Below, in pieces: positions 59,399 through 64,000 of a DNA stretch of 64,000 bases. The stretch spans positions 43,164 to 107,163 of the forward strand of contig CAVWCW010000020.1 in the NCBI GenBank assembly GCA_963753615.1, written 5' to 3'. The notes beneath the pieces were generated by a model. The model was not told the DNA's origin, made no database searches, and saw only the letters and a list, made by a program, of their open reading frames with translations. Position numbers and translations under genes: made by a program. The stretch's first letter is position 1, and each line of letters opens with the position of its first letter. The DNA comes from CAVWCW01 sp963753615. Its GTDB lineage: Bacteria > Pseudomonadota > Gammaproteobacteria > Chromatiales > Chromatiaceae.

Positions 59399-59955
59399 AC
59401 CCTGTGCCGGAAGACAAGGGGGCCCCCCGCCCCAGCCTGTTGCTGGTAGACGACGACGAGGTCTTCTGCCAGGTCTTGGAGCGGGCCCTGCGCAAACGGG
59501 GCTTCGAAGTTCAAACGGCCCTGAATCTGGAGCAGGCGGAGGCGGCTGCGGAACAGACGCCGCCAAGATACGCGGTAATCGACCTGCGCATCGGTCAGGA
59601 ATCGGGTCTGGTACTGGTGGAACGACTCAAGGCCCTCGATCCCGACATCCGGATCCTGGTCCTCACCGGCTACGCCAGCATCGCCACCGCGGTGGAGGCC
59701 ATCAAGCTCGGGGCGATCCACTATCTCACCAAGCCCGCCGACGCGGACCAGATCGTCGCCTCGTTTGGCCGTATCCAGGGCGACTCGGAGGTCCATCCCG
59801 CCCCTACGCCCCCCTCCACCCGGCGCCTCGAATGGGAGCATCTGCAGCGGGTATTGATGCAGCACGAAGGCAATATCTCGGCCACCGCGCGGGCCCTCGG
59901 GATGCACCGCCGCACCCTACAGCGCAAACTCGGCAAGCGGCCGGTCAAGGAATAG
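59395..59955 (+). CDS. RegA/ActR-type response regulator
   Basis: A 186-residue regulator: receiver domain (residues 14-120) with LLLVDDDEVF and phosphoacceptor Asp63 in VIDLRIGQESG, TGYASIATAVEAIKLGA for the rest of the fold, then a Pro-rich linker and a Fis-type helix-turn-helix (VLMQHEGNISATARALGMHRRTLQRKL). This is the RegA layout. It likely controls redox genes, perhaps including the kor-rnf or copper operons, but no binding site was identified. Confidence 0.9.
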   Translation: MNPVPEDKGAPRPSLLLVDDDEVFCQVLERALRKRGFEVQTALNLEQAEAAAEQTPPRYAVIDLRIGQESGLVLVERLKALDPDIRILVLTGYASIATAVEAIKLGAIHYLTKPADADQIVASFGRIQGDSEVHPAPTPPSTRRLEWEHLQRVLMQHEGNISATARALGMHRRTLQRKLGKRPVKE

Positions 59956-59983
59956 CCAGCGTACGCGGTTGCCGCAGTGGGTT

Positions 59984-60071
59984 GGTGGAACCGCTTCGCT
60001 TGTTCCACCCTACGAGATTGCAACACCGGAGTGTCGTCAACGTAGGGAGGAACCAGCGCAGCGCATCCACC
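59984..60071. repeat. Palindromic repeat pair (REP-like)
   Basis: Inverted halves of the same family as at 35059-35129 and 62397-62430: one ends in TTCCACCCTAC at 60013, and the other begins CGTAGGGAGG at 60041 and runs to 60071. It lies just beyond the RegA-like gene stop. Confidence 0.75.
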
Positions 60072-60381
60072 GAACTCGGTGCCAGGCTGTCTCCATTGCG
60101 CTCATTCTCGGCTGCAAGCCGCTCCCACAGGGGTTCAACAGGCCCCCGGGTTTTCCAGCCGGGCATCCTGCCCCGCTCGGGGGGACGCCGCGAATCAGCG
60201 TCTGCCATACTGATGTTTTGTCGGCTGCGTCACACTTCGGCCCCGAGATCCCCGCTTCCCTCCAATCTTTAAGATTTGCTTGAGCTACGCCCCGTAGCAT
60301 CGTTTCTTGGCAAGGCTCATAGGTGACCCCCCGGTGGCGGAACCGCCGCGGACATCAACGACCGGAATAGGATCGTCGGCA

Positions 60382-60468
60382 CCAGGCTGGGGGCTGAAAT
60401 CGGCCAACGCAATTAACGACATTGGGGACATCGTCGGGGTCGGTTTGCTGAACGGCGTCGAGTGCGCT
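60382..60468 (+). pseudogene. Fragment of a HAF-repeat-type extracellular protein
   Basis: About 30 codons read WGLKSANAINDIGDIVGVGLLNGVE, close to the C-terminal WGLxSAxAINDxGxIVGxGxxNG unit of HAF-type extracellular repeats. Nothing around it continues the protein, so it looks like a decayed remnant. The rest of 60072-60607 holds no supported gene. Confidence 0.4.
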
Positions 60469-60607
60469 GATGATTTCTGTCGCAAAGGCAAAGGGAAGGT
60501 GCAAGTAACCCATCCGCATCGACAGTGTTTAGCACGGGGCATGGATGCCGCGTGGAAAACATCCGGGGATGGATTTTTCCGATTTTTCCCGGCGATAACT
60601 TCGGCGC

Positions 60608-61990
60608 TCAAGCGACCACCCGGTAGCAGGGGACATAGCGCCTGCCGGGCAGCTTCATGCGCTGGCTCGCGACGAAGGAGGAAAGCAGCCCATCCAGTGG
60701 ACGGATGATATTCGGGTCGCCTTTCAGCTCGAACGGGCCATGCTGCTCGATGGCGCGAATCCCCTCGGCTTTGACATTGCCTGACACGATACCGGAAAAC
60801 GCCCTGCGCAATTGACACGCCAGCCGGTGAGCGGGCTGGTCCCGGTGCAGTTCGAGGGCCGCCATGCGGTCGTGGGACGGCAGGAACGGGGTCTGGAATT
60901 CGCTCTCGATCTTGAGCAGCCAGTTGAAGTGATGGGCATCGTTGTTGGCGCTGCGGTAAGCGGATACCGCCTCCAACCCGGCTTTCATTTCCCGCGCCAC
61001 CTGGGCCGGATCGTCGATGACGATGCGGTACAGCGCACACGCCTGCGGGCCCAGGGTGGCCGCGATGAAGTCGTTGATCTGCTCGAAGTAATCGGCGCTG
61101 CGGGCCGGGCCGGTCAAGATCAAGGGAAACGGCAGGCCGGCATTGTCCGGGTGCATCAGGATCCCCAGCAGGTGCAGTATCTCCTCGGCGGTCCCTACGC
61201 CGCCCGGAAACACGATAATGCCGTGGCCCAATCGCACGAAGGCCTCCAGACGCTTTTCCACGTCCGGCATGATGGTCAATGCGTTGACGATGGGATTGGG
61301 TGCCTCGGCGGCGATAATCCCCGGCTCGGAAATGCCGATATAGCGACCGTCGCCGATGCGCTGCTTGGCATGGCCGATGGTCGCCCCCTTCATCGGCCCC
61401 TTCATGGCCCCCGGGCCGCAGCCGGTGCAGACGTTCATCCCGCGCAGCCCGAGTTCGTAGCCGACCTCCTTGGTGTAGTCGTACTCCTCGCGGTCGATCG
61501 CGTGGCCGCCCCAACAGACGACCAGTTCCTGGGCCGCGCCGCCGCCCAATATTCCTGCGTTGCGCAGGATATGAAAGATGGCATTGGTAATGTCCGTGGA
61601 GCGGCTCAAGTCGAAATTGGGATTGCCGACGATTTCGTTATTCGTGTAGACAATGTCGCGCAGCACCGCAAACAGGTGCTCCTTGATGCCACGGATCATT
61701 TCGCCGTCGACAAAGGCGCCGGCCGGGGCGTTGCGCAGTTGCAGCATGATGCCCCGTTCCTGACGCAGCACGCGGATGGAAAACCCCTTGAACTGCTCCA
61801 TGATCAGCTTGCCGTCGTCGGTCTGGCTGCCGCAATTGAGCACCGCCAGCGAACACTGGCGATAGAGTTCGTACAGCCCTCCCCGGCTGGCGTCGAGCAA
61901 TTGACTGACCTCGGTCTGGGAAAGCACCTCCAGGCTGCCCTCGGGGGTCACCTGCGCATCGATGGTCTGGGGTTCACTGAACTGGGCCAT
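60608..61990 (-). CDS. ppnN: Nucleotide 5'-monophosphate nucleosidase PpnN
   Basis: A 460-residue LOG-like enzyme that cleaves purine and pyrimidine 5'-monophosphates to base and ribose-5-phosphate; the E. coli enzyme is regulated by (p)ppGpp. The domain order is an N-terminal segment, a central Rossmann domain with CTGCGPGAMKGPMKGA and PGGVGTAEEILHLLG, and a C-terminal segment ending YVPCYRVVA. Length matches the E. coli protein (454). It starts MAQFSEPQTIDAQVTPEG at 61990. Confidence 0.9.
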   Translation of the reverse strand: MAQFSEPQTIDAQVTPEGSLEVLSQTEVSQLLDASRGGLYELYRQCSLAVLNCGSQTDDGKLIMEQFKGFSIRVLRQERGIMLQLRNAPAGAFVDGEMIRGIKEHLFAVLRDIVYTNNEIVGNPNFDLSRSTDITNAIFHILRNAGILGGGAAQELVVCWGGHAIDREEYDYTKEVGYELGLRGMNVCTGCGPGAMKGPMKGATIGHAKQRIGDGRYIGISEPGIIAAEAPNPIVNALTIMPDVEKRLEAFVRLGHGIIVFPGGVGTAEEILHLLGILMHPDNAGLPFPLILTGPARSADYFEQINDFIAATLGPQACALYRIVIDDPAQVAREMKAGLEAVSAYRSANNDAHHFNWLLKIESEFQTPFLPSHDRMAALELHRDQPAHRLACQLRRAFSGIVSGNVKAEGIRAIEQHGPFELKGDPNIIRPLDGLLSSFVASQRMKLPGRRYVPCYRVVA

Positions 61991-62123
61991 GTTACGAATG
62001 CGACTCCTGCCAAGCGGCGAGCGCGGCAGAGATCGCCGGCTCCGTCGTACCTGAATAATAGGTGATTAGCGTCATGCTTCGGCTGTCTCAGGCAGCGGGG
62101 TATGGAAACTGCCTCCACGTCCC

Positions 62124-62203
62124 GTAGGAGGCGCGCCCCCGCGCCGATTTTTGCGGCCGGTGGTGTTCCCGACGTCATTTCGCGCCGAGGGCGGCGCTCC
62201 TAC
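62124..62203. repeat. Palindromic repeat with GTAGGAGG/CTCCTAC ends
   Basis: GTAGGAGGCGCGCC at the left and GGCGGCGCTCCTAC at the right form an imperfect inverted repeat of a widespread gammaproteobacterial intergenic type. Confidence 0.65.
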
Positions 62204-62396
62204 GCAGGTAGCGCTGAATTCGAGGGCTAATCTGTCAAATATTAAGGTGAGATCCCGGTCTCATTGGGGACCTGGGCGAGCCCCCGCACGGGGGACCGAT
62301 ACTCGCCGCTTGGCGAGGGTAACCCCGGAGCGCGTCGCCGCACAATCCCCGTATGGGCGGAAGCGGCGATAGATTGCGTGCGCCGGTTCCAGATGG

Positions 62397-62430
62397 GTAG
62401 GGTGGAACAAGCGCAGCGGTTCCACCCTAC
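62397..62430. repeat. Perfect 12-bp palindromic hairpin of the dispersed repeat family
   Basis: GTAGGGTGGAAC and GTTCCACCCTAC flank a 10-base AAGCGCAGCG loop. It is the most symmetric of three copies in the window. Confidence 0.85.
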
Positions 62431-62986
62431 AGCCTGAGACAGGCTGTTCCGCCAACGCTCGACACAGAAAAAGCCAATTACTAAAAAAAGACCGTCTCGG
62501 TCGCGTTCGGGAGACCGGAACGAGCACGGCTCGTGGCCCGGCATCCCGCGGCCATGCCCAATCGGGGCGCTGCCCCCTTGGCAGATACCGGTGCCGCTTT
62601 GGCTCCCGGCTCGTCACGCCTCCCGGTGCGGCTCTCGTATACCCCACTGATTTTCTTCGGATTAGGGGTGTAGGCGGCATTTCCGGGAAAACCCACCCCC
62701 TTGTTGCGGGTTTTTGCTAGTGCCGGTCTTTCAACCGGATCGTTAACCTTGTTTTGTGGCCAACCTCGCAGTTTGGAGAAAAATAATTCCCAACCCAGAT
62801 TCGTGAGCCGTGCCACCGCTTGTTCGCTTTTGCTTGACATGCACATACAAAATTTTCGGCCTCGCTAACGGACGCGACCGGTGCGAACCTCGGGTTTTGA
62901 AGTCTGCAGGAAAGCCTGACTCCGCCAGATAGCTTCAAGAGTTGCAAGGAAGACTTGGGCCCCCGGAATAAACGAGGAGATCGTTG

Positions 62987-64000
62987 ATGCACCGTTACAA
63001 GATGAAGGCAACAATCGGCGCGGCGCTGGCCGGTTTTGCCGTGACAAACATAACGCCAGGCAGTGGCGCGAACCGGTGCCCGGGGGCACCCTGGACCCGC
63101 TGACCATCCCCAAGTACGTGACGCCGCTGGTGATCCCGCCGGTGCTGCACGATGACGGCGGCGCGGCTATGAGCGTCAAAGTGGCGCTGCGCCAGATCAA
63201 CCAGCAGGTGCTGCCGGCCGGTTTTCCCGCCACGCCGCTGTGGGCCTACGGTGACCCGGCGAACCCGGCCACGTTCAATAATCCCGGCTTCACCATCGAG
63301 GTGACCAAGGACACCGTGACGACGGTCAAGTGGATCAATGAGCTGGTCGATGCCAACGGGCAATTTCCTACCGCATATCATCCAGGACCAGAACGGCATG
63401 CCGATCGTCGACCAGACCCTGCACTGGGCGGCGCCGAACCAGGACTGCCTCGACGGCATACCGCGCACCGACTGCCGCGGCGCCTCCGATCAGCCCTACC
63501 TGGGTCCGATCCCGATGGTCGTGCACGTGCACGGCGCCCATGTCGGCCCGGGCAGTGACGGTTACCCGGAAGCCTGGTGGCTGCCGGCTGCGAATGACAT
63601 TCCCGCGGGCTATGCGACCAACGGTACCTTCTTCGAGAGCGCCAATGGTGCCGACACCGACAATGCGATCGGTAAGGCTACGCAATCGACATGTACCCGA
63701 ACGACCAGCCCACCACGACGCTGTGGTACCACGACCATTCACTGGGCATGACCCGGCTGAACGTGTATGCCGCCGGCGCCGGATTCTGGATGATCCGTGA
63801 TGCCAACGACGGCGAGACCGGTGTTGTTGCCGGTACATTGCCCGGTCCGGCACCGCTGGTCGGACAGGACCGCGCACTGAACGACCCCGGGCGTGCGGTG
63901 CGCAATGCGATGCGCGAAATCCCGCTCGCCATTCAGCCGAAGTCGTTCAATGCCGACGGCACCCAGTACTACCCGGCTGACCGCGCGTTCTTCGAGGGCC
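62987..64000 (+). pseudogene. CotA/bilirubin-oxidase-type multicopper oxidase, 5' part with several frame breaks
   Basis: From ATG 62987 (GAGGAGA upstream) a short signal-like start MHRYKMKATIGAAL leads into a multicopper oxidase whose frame changes at least three times (near 63030-63080, at 63358-63360 and near 63677). Corrected, it reads VPGGTLDPLTIPKYVTPL, VHVHGAHVGPGSDGYPEAWW (copper ligand HVHG) and TLWYHDHSLGMTRLNVYAA (ligand HDH, then the GMTR loop). These are hallmarks of the CotA/bilirubin-oxidase group. The protein runs off the right edge. It belongs to a different subfamily from the split cupredoxins at 38.8-44 kb. Breaks in conserved sequence suggest assembly error. Confidence 0.75.

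Larger units (their letters stand above)
61991..62986. other. Intergenic region before the last multicopper oxidase
   Basis: About 1 kb without a supported gene. It contains two dispersed palindromic repeats (separate entries). TTGACA at 62834-62839 could be a -35 box, but no matching -10 is clear. The open frames in this stretch are not convincing. Confidence 0.4.

Noticed and set aside
60307..60708. A 133-codon plus-strand frame overlapping the end of ppnN
   Set aside because: Only the short HAF-like stretch is credible. The rest runs antisense to ppnN.
62840..62985. A cyclic di-GMP riboswitch upstream of the last oxidase
   Set aside because: I looked for the conserved GEMM core and tetraloop-receptor sequence and did not find them.

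Overview
This is a high-GC window from a proteobacterium, most likely a gammaproteobacterium of the Chromatiales or sulfur-oxidiser type. The clues are rpsT with a UUG start divergent from murJ, a RegB/RegA redox two-component pair, an rnf cluster, a TonB2-type system, ppnN, ychF and yihY. Protein content is mostly respiratory, redox or secreted. Several genes carry single-base frame breaks, nearly all readable as +1 insertions, so part of the apparent gene decay may be assembly error.

Region 1 (1-1838, minus strand): the start of sdhC, a gamma-glutamylcyclotransferase-like gene and a secreted protein made of two repeats. Region 2 (1925-17598, plus strand): a tight operon of about 15.5 kb, korA-korB-(ferredoxin-tailed PFOR-like protein)-rnfB-(1511-aa PFOR-like protein)-rnfC-rnfD-rnfG-rnfE-rnfA-(small Cys-rich membrane protein). 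The two PFOR-like proteins look like paralogues that have lost the thiamine-pyrophosphate chemistry. I infer that they form an electron-transfer scaffold between 2-oxoacid:ferredoxin oxidoreductase and the Rnf complex. A 240-bp MITE-like element sits exactly between rnfC and rnfD.

Region 3 (17669-32052): housekeeping and accessory genes. These are a CHAP/peptidoglycan-binding protein, murJ, rpsT, a radical SAM protein, a secreted protein, a frameshifted sulfatase beside an integrase remnant at tRNA-Met, ychF, yihY, an EamA transporter and a small methyltransferase-like protein. An 11-copy 7-bp tandem repeat lies after rpsT.

Region 4 (32322-53004, minus strand): a copper and secreted-oxidase region. 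It holds a SCO1-type copper chaperone with a cytochrome c/periplasmic-binding-protein fusion. Next is a six-gene operon: a giant beta-helix protein, three two-domain cupredoxin proteins (the third with thrombospondin type 3 repeats), a small secreted protein and a subtilisin-like protease. A TonB-dependent receptor resembling the OprC copper receptor follows.

Region 5 (53142-59955, plus strand): DUF3450-like, TtpC/ExbB-like, ExbB, ExbD, TonB and TPR genes, then the RegB/RegA-like pair. Region 6 (60072-64000): ppnN, palindromic repeats and the 5' part of another multicopper oxidase with several frame breaks. The best candidates for undescribed systems are the KOR/degenerate-PFOR/Rnf supercluster and the split cupredoxin/beta-helix/subtilisin operon.
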